From: Rhodospirillales bacterium
Lineage (GTDB): Bacteria; Pseudomonadota; Alphaproteobacteria; Rhodospirillales; Defluviicoccaceae
DNA length: 64,000 nt
Direction of reading: 5' to 3'
Assembly (NCBI GenBank): GCA_016712375.1
Contig: JADJRE010000017.1
Location: 1-64,000, forward strand
The translations under genes and the position numbers were made by a program. This document shows positions 8,796 to 16,687 of the stretch, one piece after another. The first letter of the stretch is position 1. The number at the start of each line of letters is the position of its first letter. Below the pieces are notes generated by a model. That model did no database searches. It saw nothing but the letters and a program-made list of their open reading frames with translations, and was not told the origin of the DNA.

Positions 8796-9752
8796 ATGCG
8801 CTACCTCGGCGGCAGGTTGGCGCAGTCGCTGATCGTGCTGCTGCTGATGTCGTTCATCATCTATGGGCTGATCGGCCTGATGCCGGGTGATCCGATCGAC
8901 CTGATGATCAGTGCCGATCCGCGGATGACCAGCGAGGATGCTGCACGGCTACGGGAGATTTACGGGCTCGACCAGCCGCTTTCTGAACGCTGGGTAGCCT
9001 GGCTTGGCGCAGCCGTGACGGGCGACCTCGGCTGGTCTCGGCTGCAGGCTCGGCCGGTACTGGATGCGCTGGTGCCGGCGCTGGCCGAAACTGGACTGCT
9101 GATGGGAATCGCCTTGATCCTCACCCTGGCGATCGCGCTTCCGGCCGGTGTCGTCGCTGCGCGGCGGCCGCATTCGATGGTGGACCGCGCCATCGGACTT
9201 CTCGCCTTCCTCGGCATTTCGACGCCGCCTTTCTGGCTTGCGCTGGTGCTGATCATCGTCTTCGCCGTGATTCTGGGCGTGCTGCCGGCAGGTGGCGCCG
9301 GTGCCGGAGGCGGCCTTGTCGATCACGCCCGGCACCTGGTGCTGCCGGTCCTGGCGCTGACGCTGGCTGGGGTCGGCGGCTACGTCCGGTACGTTCGGGC
9401 GGCAATGCTGGAGACACTTGGCCGCGATTGGATTCGCACCGCTCGCGCCAAGGGGATGAGCGAGCGCCAGGTATTGCTGCGGCACGCGCTCAGGCCGGCG
9501 ATGATCCCGGTGGCGACCCTGGTCGGCATCGATTTCGGGGCGCTGTTCTCGGGCGCGCTGGTGGTTGAAACGGTATTCGCCCGGCCCGGCATGGGCCGGC
9601 TGATCTACGATGCTATCCTCGGCAATGATTACAACCTGGCGCTGGCGGCACTGCTGCTGGCGACGCTGCTGACGCTGATCGGCAACTTGCTCGCCGATCT
9701 CGGCCTGGTGCTGCTCGATCGGCGGCTGCGGTTGGGCGAGGTCCCGCAATGA
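8796..9752 (+). CDS. Peptide/nickel-type ABC transporter permease (DppB-like)
   Basis: 318 residues. It begins with the typical DppB start (RYLGGRLAQSLIVLLLMSFIIYGLI) and a periplasmic loop with the LREIYGLDQPL motif, then five further helices. The EAA loop is YVRAAMLETLGRDWIRTARAKGMSERQVLLRHALRPAMIP. It pairs with the next gene, overlapping by 4 bases (ATGA). No substrate-binding protein or ATPase gene is nearby, so the rest of the transporter must be encoded elsewhere or has been lost. Confidence 0.9.
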   Translation: MRYLGGRLAQSLIVLLLMSFIIYGLIGLMPGDPIDLMISADPRMTSEDAARLREIYGLDQPLSERWVAWLGAAVTGDLGWSRLQARPVLDALVPALAETGLLMGIALILTLAIALPAGVVAARRPHSMVDRAIGLLAFLGISTPPFWLALVLIIVFAVILGVLPAGGAGAGGGLVDHARHLVLPVLALTLAGVGGYVRYVRAAMLETLGRDWIRTARAKGMSERQVLLRHALRPAMIPVATLVGIDFGALFSGALVVETVFARPGMGRLIYDAILGNDYNLALAALLLATLLTLIGNLLADLGLVLLDRRLRLGEVPQ

Positions 9753-10654
9753 GCATCGCCGCCACGCCGCTGACGCTGGCGGGGCGCCGTTTTCTTGGTC
9801 AGTGGTGGACGGTGACAGCGCTGCTGACACTAATGGCCCTTGCCGCTGCGGTTGCCGCGGCTCCGCTTGTTGCGGCCGCGCTTGGCACTGATGCGCAAAC
9901 TGTGGATCTGTTCGGCCGCTTTGCTCCGCCGTCGCCAGCACACCCGTTGGGCACCGACGATCTCGGCCGCGACGTTCTCCTGCGGCTGCTCGAGGGCGGC
10001 CGGGCGTCGCTGCTGGTGGGATTGTTGGCGGCGCTGGGTTCGGCCGTCATCGGTAGTGTTGTTGGTCTCGCTGCCGGCTATTTCGGCGGGCGCCCGGATG
10101 CTGTGCTGATGCGCCTGACCGACGGCCTGCTGGCGCTGCCCCTGCTTCCGCTGCTGATCGTGCTGGCGGCGCTCGATCCAGCGAAGCTCGGCCTGCCCGA
10201 CGCGTTCGTCTTCTCCGATTTTGCTGGGCTGGCGCGCATCGTCGTCATCGTCTCGCTGTTCGGCTGGACAACCGTGGCGCGGCTGGTGCGGGCCGAGGCG
10301 CTCCGGCTGCGCGAGGAGACGTTCGTGCTGGCGGCCCGCGCGCAGGGGGCCGGTGCCGGCCGGATCATGACGGTGCACATCCTGCCCAACCTAGCCTCGT
10401 CGATCATCGTCGCGACAACGCTTGCCGCCGGCAACGTCATCCTGCTGGAGGCGGTACTAAGCTTCCTCGGTCTCGGCATTCAGCCGCCGACGCCGAGCTG
10501 GGGCAATCTGTTGACGAATGCTCAGGAGCTCGTTTGGTCGGCGCCGTCACTGGCTATATGGCCAGGCCTGCTCATTCTGATGACAGTGATCACACTGAAC
10601 ATCGTCGGCGACGGTCTGCGCGAAGCGCTTGATCCGCGCGCCACGAACCGGTAA
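9749..10654 (+). CDS. Peptide/nickel-type ABC transporter permease (DppC-like)
   Basis: 301 residues. It has the DppC N-terminal helix, the HPLGTDDLGRDVLLRLLEGGRASL signature, and the EAA loop RAEALRLREETFVLAARAQGAGAGRIMTVHILPN. The ending FNI-like VGDGLREALDPRA is the usual DppC tail. It is translationally coupled to the DppB-like permease and together they form the heterodimeric channel. The downstream gene ahcY begins 120 bases later and is functionally unrelated. Confidence 0.9.
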   Translation: MSIAATPLTLAGRRFLGQWWTVTALLTLMALAAAVAAAPLVAAALGTDAQTVDLFGRFAPPSPAHPLGTDDLGRDVLLRLLEGGRASLLVGLLAALGSAVIGSVVGLAAGYFGGRPDAVLMRLTDGLLALPLLPLLIVLAALDPAKLGLPDAFVFSDFAGLARIVVIVSLFGWTTVARLVRAEALRLREETFVLAARAQGAGAGRIMTVHILPNLASSIIVATTLAAGNVILLEAVLSFLGLGIQPPTPSWGNLLTNAQELVWSAPSLAIWPGLLILMTVITLNIVGDGLREALDPRATNR

Positions 10655-10774
10655 GTCTGCCCGCCCGGCCGGGGGGTGACCGGCGGCCGCCGACGCATCC
10701 CCATACCTGGGGCTCTCCTGCCCTGCGGCAACAACAAACCCGCGCCGGAATGTCCTCGCCAGGAGATCGCCCAG

Positions 10775-12040
10775 ATGACCGCGACCGCTTACGATATCAA
10801 AGACTCCTCCCTCGCCCCGGCCGGTGCCGATCGGATCGAATGGGCGCTCACCGAGATGCCGGTGCTGCGCACGCTGATGAGCCGTTTCGCCGATGAGCGC
10901 CCGCTTGACGGCGTGCGCATTGCCGCGTGCCTGCATGTTACCGCGGAGACCGCCAACCTTGCCCGTGTGCTGGTGAAGGGCGGCGCCGAGGTGGCGCTGT
11001 GTGCCAGCAACCCACTGTCGACGCAGGACGACGTCGCCGCAGCGCTGGCACTGACCTATGACGTGCCGGTTTTCGCTCACCGCGGTGATGATCACGACAG
11101 CTACTATCGCCGGCTGGCCGCTGCGCTCGATGTCCGCCCGCAGATCACCATCGACGACGGCGCCGATTTGGTGAACCAGCTGCACACCGCCCGCCGCGAA
11201 TTGCTCGACGGCATCATGGGCGGCACTGAAGAAACCACCACCGGCGTCATCCGGCTGCGCGCCATGGCTGCCGACGGCGCCCTCGAATATCCGGTGATCG
11301 CGGTCAACGACGCTGACACCAAGCACCTGTTCGACAATCGCTACGGCACCGGCCAAAGCGTGCTCGACAGCATCCTGCGCGCCACCAACATCCTGATCGC
11401 CGGCAAGGTGTTCGTCGTCTGCGGCTATGGCTGGTGCGGCCGCGGCGTGGCGATGCGAGCACTCGGCATGGGCGCCAAGGTGATCGTCACCGAGGTTGAG
11501 CCGGTGCGCGCCATCGAGGCGACGATGGACGGCTTTCAGGTGATGCCGCTGATCGAGGCAATTCCGCACGCCGATATCGTCATTACCGTTACCGGCGACA
11601 AACACGTCGTCGATCGCCACCATTTGCAGGCGGCGAAGGACGGCTGCATCGTCGCCAACGCCGGACACTTCGATGTCGAGATCAACCTGAAGGCGCTGAA
11701 GGAGATGGCAAGCGGTGTCAGCCGGCCGCGCCCGCATGTAGACGAGTACCTGCTGAACGGCGGCCGCAAGCTGCGGGTACTGGGCGAGGGACGGCTGGTA
11801 AACCTCGCCGCAGCCGAGGGCCATCCGCCGGCGGTGATGGACATGAGCTTTGCCAACCAGGCGCTCGGCGCCGTGCACGTCCGCCAGAACCATAACACCC
11901 TGCAAAAGCAGGTTTACTCGATGCCGACGGATATCGACCGCGAGGTCGCGCGCCTGAAGCTCGCCTCCATGGGTATCGGTATCGACGTGCTGACGCCGGA
12001 GCAGGAGAAGTACCTGAAGTCGTGGCAGGAAGGCACCTGA
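10775..12040 (+). CDS. ahcY: Adenosylhomocysteinase
   Basis: 421 residues. Diagnostic segments are HVTAETANLARVLVKGGAEV, the substrate-site GGTEETTTGVIRL, and the NAD-binding FVVCGYGWCGRGVAMRALGMGAKVIVTE. The C-terminal NAD-closing tail ends in KSWQ. It hydrolyses S-adenosylhomocysteine to adenosine and homocysteine in the methyl cycle. ATG 10775 has AGGAGA about 8 bases upstream; earlier in-frame codons are not conserved. At about 420 residues it is the short form lacking the roughly 40-residue insert seen in most alphaproteobacterial enzymes (about 465 residues), which hints at a different origin. Confidence 0.93.
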   Translation: MTATAYDIKDSSLAPAGADRIEWALTEMPVLRTLMSRFADERPLDGVRIAACLHVTAETANLARVLVKGGAEVALCASNPLSTQDDVAAALALTYDVPVFAHRGDDHDSYYRRLAAALDVRPQITIDDGADLVNQLHTARRELLDGIMGGTEETTTGVIRLRAMAADGALEYPVIAVNDADTKHLFDNRYGTGQSVLDSILRATNILIAGKVFVVCGYGWCGRGVAMRALGMGAKVIVTEVEPVRAIEATMDGFQVMPLIEAIPHADIVITVTGDKHVVDRHHLQAAKDGCIVANAGHFDVEINLKALKEMASGVSRPRPHVDEYLLNGGRKLRVLGEGRLVNLAAAEGHPPAVMDMSFANQALGAVHVRQNHNTLQKQVYSMPTDIDREVARLKLASMGIGIDVLTPEQEKYLKSWQEGT

Positions 12041-12061
12041 TCCCGGCCTCGCCCCGCCGCG

Positions 12062-12107
12062 CGCCTCCCCTCCCCCGCGCGCATGGGAGGGTTGGGGTGA
12101 GGGTGCG
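12062..12107. repeat. REP-like palindromic element (CCTCCC...GGGAGG followed by GTTGGGGTGAGGGTG)
   Basis: CCTCCC at 12064-12069 pairs with GGGAGG at 12085-12090, and the flanking GTTGGGGTGAGGGTG is the well-known conserved edge of intergenic REP-like repeats in GC-rich proteobacteria. Only one copy is in the window. It lies between ahcY and the next gene, whose likely start codon falls inside it. Confidence 0.45.
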
Positions 12108-13164
12108 GACGGCGCTCTCCGCGGCCGCTCTGGGCGCACTCGTCGCTACCGCTTCGGCCGCCGCCGAGGCGCCGCTGCCGCCGCTGTGCATCGACGATGC
12201 CGCCGTGTCGGTGTCCGGCATCTCGTCGGGCGGCTTCATGGCGCATCAGTTCCATGTCGCGCATTCGGCCCGCGTCATGGGAGCCGGTATCATTGCCGGC
12301 GGGCCGTACGCGTGTGCCGGCGACGGCTATCCACGCAATATGGCCCGGGCGCTCAGCGTGTGCTCGGCGATTGCGCCCGGCCCTTTCCGCGGGCCGCCGC
12401 CAGCGGAGCGCAGCATCGACGCGCTGCGGGCAGCGTGGCGGGCGGACCGCATCGACGATCCAGAGGGGCTGCGGGGCGATCGCGTTTATCTGTTCTCGGG
12501 CCGACAGGACACGATGGTGCCCACGTCGGTTGTCGAGACCGTGGGCGCCGTCTACCGCGCCTTTGCCGACGCGGCGAACATGGTACTGGTCGAGGATGTC
12601 GAAGCGCCGCACGCCATGCTGACGCAGAATTTCGGCAATCGCTGCGAGACCATGGCGCCGCCCTTCATCAACGCCTGCGGCTACGATCTCGCCGGGGCGA
12701 CGCTGCGACAGATCTACGGCCCGTTGGCGGCGCCGAAACGACCCGAGGGCGAGCTTCGCCCTTTCGCGCAAGCCGACTTCGTCGATGCACAGGCACTGCA
12801 CGGCCTTGCCGAACGCGGCTTCGTCTACATTCCGAAAGCCTGCGCCGAGGGAGCCCGTTGCCGGCTGCACGTCGCTTTTCACGGCTGCGGGCAGACCGAA
12901 GCGATGATCGGCGACGCCTTCGTCCGCCACGCCGGCTACAACGGCTGGGCGGAATCCAACGACATCGTCGTCCTTTACCCGCAGACGGCGGTACTGACGA
13001 CGCGCCGGCTCGGTACAACCCTGCCATGGCCGAACCCGCAAGGCTGCTGGGACTGGTGGGGCTACACCGGTCCCCACTACGCCGATCGTGATGGACCGCA
13101 GATCAAGGCCGTCGCCGCGATGATCGAACGGCTGGCAGGGAGTAACTTAAACTATTGCAAATGA
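12097..13164 (+). CDS. PHB depolymerase-like secreted esterase, 3' end probably cut by IS110 insertion
   Basis: About 355 residues. A signal peptide (TALSAAALGALVATASAAAEA) leads into an alpha/beta hydrolase of the PHB depolymerase family. The lipase box is VSGISSGGFMAHQ with Ser as nucleophile, VYLFSGRQDTMVP carries the acid region, and HVAFHGCGQT and NPQGCWDWWGYTG are family markers. It would hydrolyse polyhydroxybutyrate or its oligomers outside the cytoplasm. The last residues after MIERLAG are atypical and lie at the IS boundary, so the native C-terminus was probably replaced. Start: GTG 12097 behind GGGAGG; ATG/GTG upstream to 12022 would overlap ahcY. Confidence 0.78.
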   Translation: MRVRTALSAAALGALVATASAAAEAPLPPLCIDDAAVSVSGISSGGFMAHQFHVAHSARVMGAGIIAGGPYACAGDGYPRNMARALSVCSAIAPGPFRGPPPAERSIDALRAAWRADRIDDPEGLRGDRVYLFSGRQDTMVPTSVVETVGAVYRAFADAANMVLVEDVEAPHAMLTQNFGNRCETMAPPFINACGYDLAGATLRQIYGPLAAPKRPEGELRPFAQADFVDAQALHGLAERGFVYIPKACAEGARCRLHVAFHGCGQTEAMIGDAFVRHAGYNGWAESNDIVVLYPQTAVLTTRRLGTTLPWPNPQGCWDWWGYTGPHYADRDGPQIKAVAAMIERLAGSNLNYCK

Positions 13165-13185
13165 TGTAGATACCGTATTGCCTGG

Positions 13186-14169
13186 TCAAGCAGCGACGTT
13201 CGGATCGAACGGTTTGTGGTGTTTGAGGACGCCGAAGGCGATGTGGACAAGCTTTCGCATCGCCGCACCGAGGGCGCTCATCTTCGATTTGCCGGCGGCG
13301 AGCAGGCGTTGGTACTGGGCGCGGACCAACGGATTCCAGCGGGCGGCGACCATCGCCGGCAGGAACAGTCTGGCCCGCCAGCGGGCATCCCCGGCCTTTG
13401 ACAGACGTGGCCGCTTCAGCACGCTGGAGCCGGACTGGAATTCGACCGGCACGAGACCGAGAAACGCCGCCGCCTGACGGGCAGAGGCGAAGGTTCGACT
13501 GCGGAACAAGGCCAGGAACCACAGCGAAAGCTTGGCGCCGATGCCGGGAATACTCTCCAGCAACGCCCGCTGCTCCTTCAGCTCGGGATGGCTGTCGAGA
13601 TGGTCGTCGATCTGCCGGCGCAGCCGGGCGATCTCCGCCGCCAGCACATCCAGCATCGTCTGCAGCGAGACGAGCACCGCGTCGGGGGCCGGCTCGGCAC
13701 GCGCCGTCTCCAGCCGGTTGAGCTCGCGGGCAAAGTCCTGTTCAAGGGCGGCGAGCCGGCCGAGGAGTGCCTTCAGCTGGCGGATCTCGCCCGGCGGCGG
13801 CGTCCAGGCGGCCGGCCGGCGGGCGTCGCCGAACAGGGCGAGGATCAGGCCGTCGTGCCGGTCGGTCTTCGTCCGGACGCCCAGGCTCTCGGCGAACCGC
13901 TTGACCTGCAACGGGTTGACCACCGAGACGTGGCAGCCGGCGTCATGCAGGAAGGTCGCCGCCGCCTCGTGGTAGACGCCGGTCGCTTCCAGGACGACGT
14001 GCAGTTCGGCCGCGGCGGCGCCAGTCACCCGGGTCGCCCAGGCGAGGAGGGCGGCGTGTCCGTCGGCCGTGTTGGCGACCGACTTCGGCCGGACCTGCCG
14101 GCGGGCAGCGTCGCGCAGCCAGGCGCAGTGCAGTTTCTCCTTGCTGACGTCGACCCCGATGACCTGCAT
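13186..14169 (-). CDS. IS110 family transposase (DEDD recombinase)
   Basis: 327 residues. The N-terminal RuvC-like DEDD domain starts QVIGVDVSKEKLHCAWL (first Asp), has VVLEATGVYHEA (Glu) and KTDRHDGLILA (Asp pair). A coiled linker leads to the transposase_20 domain with SIPGIGAKLSLWFLA and a catalytic Ser region around QAAAFLGLVPVEFQSGSS. It cuts and joins DNA guided by the element's own RNA in characterised relatives. ATG 14169 follows GAGGGGG; the frame is open further upstream but that part is non-coding element DNA. The gene appears intact. Confidence 0.93.
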   Translation of the reverse strand: MQVIGVDVSKEKLHCAWLRDAARRQVRPKSVANTADGHAALLAWATRVTGAAAAELHVVLEATGVYHEAAATFLHDAGCHVSVVNPLQVKRFAESLGVRTKTDRHDGLILALFGDARRPAAWTPPPGEIRQLKALLGRLAALEQDFARELNRLETARAEPAPDAVLVSLQTMLDVLAAEIARLRRQIDDHLDSHPELKEQRALLESIPGIGAKLSLWFLALFRSRTFASARQAAAFLGLVPVEFQSGSSVLKRPRLSKAGDARWRARLFLPAMVAARWNPLVRAQYQRLLAAGKSKMSALGAAMRKLVHIAFGVLKHHKPFDPNVAA

Positions 14170-14470
14170 CCCAACCCCCTCGTCGTTGCCGATGACCTCC
14201 CGACCGACTGACCTTGTGGATACGGACTTGCGGGCAAAACGCCGCGTCCTCGATACCGTCCAGCCTCCAAGAGGTCGAAGGTGCGGACCGGGGGCACAAT
14301 CTACGCTTCGGACTTGCCGTCCAAGGGCGGATGCATGCTCACCCGGTCCACGGTGAGGCCAGCTACGCCTCACCGCCGGCAAGATACAAGGGTGGGTCGC
14401 ACGAAGCGCTTTCCGCCTGGTGCCGGCGGCGGAAGACCGTGCATGTCGCTTTGCTCGACGCACCCTGAAC
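14170..14470 (-). ncRNA. Candidate IS110 bridge RNA region (5' non-coding end)
   Basis: The roughly 300 bases ahead of the transposase hold several exact stems. GGACCGGG (14285-14292) pairs with CCCGGTCC (14342-14349) and encloses GGAC/GTCC (14310-14313 with 14319-14322). GGTGAGGC (14352-14359) pairs with GCCTCACC (14367-14374). TTCCGCC (14411-14417) pairs with GGCGGAA (14428-14434). In IS110-group elements this segment encodes the bridge RNA whose two internal loops recognise target and donor. Transcript ends and guide loops are not assigned here. Confidence 0.5.
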
Positions 14471-14546
14471 CATCCATAGCGGCCAGTCGCCCGCGGCTGC
14501 CTTCGGTGCTACAGTCAGTCGGGCGTCGCGGGCAGGTGGGGCAAGT

Positions 14547-15422
14547 ATGGCCGAGATCGAACTGAACCCGGCGGTAGCCGACCGCTTCGTGCACCTGGAT
14601 TGGCAACACCGGGACGCCGACCGCGCCGCCTTCGACGCCGGGCTGATCCGACACTATGAGGCCGGCGACATTATCCTCCTCGGCAACCCGCCGTTCCGGA
14701 TCGATTTTGATCTGCTGAACCGGATTTCCTTCCCCGAAGGACGAAGTCACCAGAAGCTCACCGACAGGTTCCTGACCCGGCCGAAGCTGCACCGCCCCGC
14801 GATCCGCCGGTTGTTCCAGGAAGTGTTCGGCTTCGACATCCTGCTCTACGCCCGGTTCCGGCGCGAGGTGCAGCGGCTGAGCGACGAGTTGCGCCGCTTC
14901 GCGTGCTTGATCGCCCCGTCCTACCGCTTCCTGAAACAGGGCGTCAGCTGGCGGTTCACCCGAACCGGGCCGGAGGGCCTGCATGTCGACTACTTCCGTC
15001 GCACCGAAGACCTCCACTACCTGCGCATCTTCATCAACGTCGACCGCCAGCCGCGCATCTGGACGGTCGGCCCGCGGTTACAGGACCTGATCGAGCGCTA
15101 TGCCGATGAAATCGGGTTGCGCGAGTTGGTGGACCGACCGTCGAATGAGGTCTGCTCACGGCTCAACAAGCTGGTCTTCGACAAGATCAATGCACAGCCC
15201 CGCAGCGCGATGGACCGGCACCTCGTGCGCTTTGCGCCAGGGGACGTGTGGCTGTGCGAGACGCGGCTGAATTCGCACGAGATCTTTTCCGGCCATCGGT
15301 TGGTCGCGACCGACTTTTACGTCGATCCGTCTTCGATGCACGATCCGGCTCTGCGGGTGGATGCACGGGTTGACGACTGCCTGCGGCTGGCGACGGCGGA
15401 CCCAGTCCGCGCCGCAGGGTAG
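14547..15422 (+). CDS. Kdo hydroxylase family protein (Fe(II)/2-oxoglutarate dioxygenase fold)
   Basis: 291 residues. Family-like blocks are GDIILLGNPPF near the start, SYRFLKQGVSWR, GLHVDYFRR with the HxD metal pair, LRIFINVDRQPRIWTVG and, near the end, FAPGDVWLCETRLNSHEIFSGHRL, where a His would be the third metal ligand. This matches the KdoO/Kdo_hydroxy family (PF11004), which hydroxylates C3 of Kdo in lipopolysaccharide inner core. Length is normal, so the adjacent IS has not cut it. Function as a Kdo hydroxylase is inferred from the family and no LPS genes are adjacent. Start ATG 14547 follows GGTGGGG. Confidence 0.65.
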   Translation: MAEIELNPAVADRFVHLDWQHRDADRAAFDAGLIRHYEAGDIILLGNPPFRIDFDLLNRISFPEGRSHQKLTDRFLTRPKLHRPAIRRLFQEVFGFDILLYARFRREVQRLSDELRRFACLIAPSYRFLKQGVSWRFTRTGPEGLHVDYFRRTEDLHYLRIFINVDRQPRIWTVGPRLQDLIERYADEIGLRELVDRPSNEVCSRLNKLVFDKINAQPRSAMDRHLVRFAPGDVWLCETRLNSHEIFSGHRLVATDFYVDPSSMHDPALRVDARVDDCLRLATADPVRAAG

Positions 15423-15516
15423 AGCACTGCGGCAAGCCCCTCGCGCCTTCGTCTCCGCGAAGCCGACGGTCCGCCCGGCAGGCAAGCGCGCAGCCGCCGT
15501 GGAGGGGCGGAACCGC

Positions 15517-15547
15517 TTGACGCCCGGCTGCGGTGCATGCTTATTCC
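15517..15547 (+). promoter_or_regulatory. Candidate sigma-70 promoter for the bio operon
   Basis: TTGACG at 15517-15522 and TTATTC at 15541-15546 are separated by 18 bases, about 90 bases upstream of the bioB start. No BioR-type TTAT-ATAA palindrome was found next to it. Confidence 0.4.
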
Positions 15548-15637
15548 GTGATATGCGAACGAATGGACGGTTCCGGCAGGCTGTGCGCGGCGAATCCCGC
15601 TGCGGCCCCGTCGGCGCAGGGGAGTAACGAAGAGACC

Positions 15638-16687
15638 ATGGCGACGACGACGACGCAGGGCGAGAAGTGGACGTTGTCCGCGATCGCCGATCTTTACGAC
15701 GCACCGCTTCTCGATCTGGTCTTCCGCGCCGCAGAGGTGCATCGCCGCTACCATGATCCGCGCGAGGTGCAGCTGTGCACTCTGCTGTCGATCAAGACCG
15801 GCAACTGCCCCGAGGATTGCGCCTACTGCCCGCAATCTTCGCGCTATGAGACCGAGGTGGATCCCGGCCGGATGATGAAGACCGACGAGGTGCTGGCCGC
15901 CGCCCGGGAGGCGAAGGAAGCGGGCTCGACCCGCTTCTGCATGGGCGCGGCGTGGCGCGAAGTGACTGACGGCCGCGCCTTCGACCGGGTGCTGGAGATC
16001 GTTCGCGGCGTGCGCGGCCTCGGCATGGAGGCCTGCTGCACGCTCGGCATGCTGACCGAGGATCAGGCGCGCCGGCTGGCAGAGGCTGGGCTGTCGGCGT
16101 ACAACCACAATCTCGACACGTCTGCGGAATTTTACGGCGAAATCATCACGACCCGTACCTACGAGGATCGGCTGACGACGATTGCCAACGTCGCCAAGGC
16201 CGGCATCTCCGTCTGCTGCGGCGGCATCCTCGGCCTCGGCGAGGAGAAGCTGGACCGGATCAAGCTGCTCCACACGCTGGCTAATCTCGACCCGCAGCCG
16301 GAGAGCGTACCGATCAACGCCCTGGTGCCGGTCGAGGGAACACCGCTGGAAGGCAAGCCCGCGCTCGACAATTTCGACTGGATCCGGGCGATCGCGGTGG
16401 CGCGCATTCTATTGCCCCACGCGATGGTGCGGCTCAGCGCCGGTCGCCTCAGCATTCCGCGCGAGGCGCAGGCGATGGCGTTCATGGCCGGTGCAAACTC
16501 GATCTTCACCGGCGAGAAGCTGCTGACCACACCGAACCCCGAGGCCGATTTCGACCGCGCGCTGCTCGCCGACCTCGGCCTGCACGGTCGGGTGCCGGAC
16601 AAGCACGAATGCCCGAAGGATCGTCATGCAACGCCTGGCGCAGGAACTCTCGCGACTGAGGAGCGCGTCCCGGCACCGCTCGCTTAG
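15638..16687 (+). CDS. bioB: Biotin synthase
   Basis: 349 residues. The radical SAM cluster motif CPEDCAYC lies near residue 55, followed by SRYETEVDPG. Other BioB blocks are ACCTLGMLT, YNHNLDTS, TTRTYEDRL, CCGGILGLGE and the Arg ligand in VRLSAGR for the 2Fe-2S cluster. It inserts sulfur into dethiobiotin in the last step of biotin synthesis. ATG 15638 is preceded by GGGGAG. The 3' end overlaps bioF by 62 bases, an unusually deep overlap, with the last 20 codons beyond the conserved domain. Confidence 0.96.
   Translation: MATTTTQGEKWTLSAIADLYDAPLLDLVFRAAEVHRRYHDPREVQLCTLLSIKTGNCPEDCAYCPQSSRYETEVDPGRMMKTDEVLAAAREAKEAGSTRFCMGAAWREVTDGRAFDRVLEIVRGVRGLGMEACCTLGMLTEDQARRLAEAGLSAYNHNLDTSAEFYGEIITTRTYEDRLTTIANVAKAGISVCCGGILGLGEEKLDRIKLLHTLANLDPQPESVPINALVPVEGTPLEGKPALDNFDWIRAIAVARILLPHAMVRLSAGRLSIPREAQAMAFMAGANSIFTGEKLLTTPNPEADFDRALLADLGLHGRVPDKHECPKDRHATPGAGTLATEERVPAPLA

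Larger units (their letters stand above)
13143..14500 (-). mobile_element. IS110-family insertion sequence (ends approximate)
   Basis: The element contains one DEDD transposase gene, short 3' flank and a roughly 300-base 5' non-coding segment rich in hairpins, the layout of the IS110 group. It sits between a PHB depolymerase-like gene, whose C-terminus changes at about 13143, and the Kdo hydroxylase-like gene. IS110 elements have no long terminal inverted repeats and make no target duplication, so the ends cannot be fixed from one copy; both limits are estimates. Confidence 0.75.

Noticed and set aside
10655..10774. SAH riboswitch upstream of ahcY
   Set aside because: The leader is GC-rich and has a small CCCC/GGGG hairpin, but I could not find the conserved SAH riboswitch core.
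10547..12139. Long open frame antisense to ahcY
   Set aside because: Shadow of ahcY, His/Gln/Arg-rich without domains.
15440..15637. BioR operator upstream of bioB
   Set aside because: No TTAT-N2-ATAA palindrome is present; only a sigma-70-like promoter was found.
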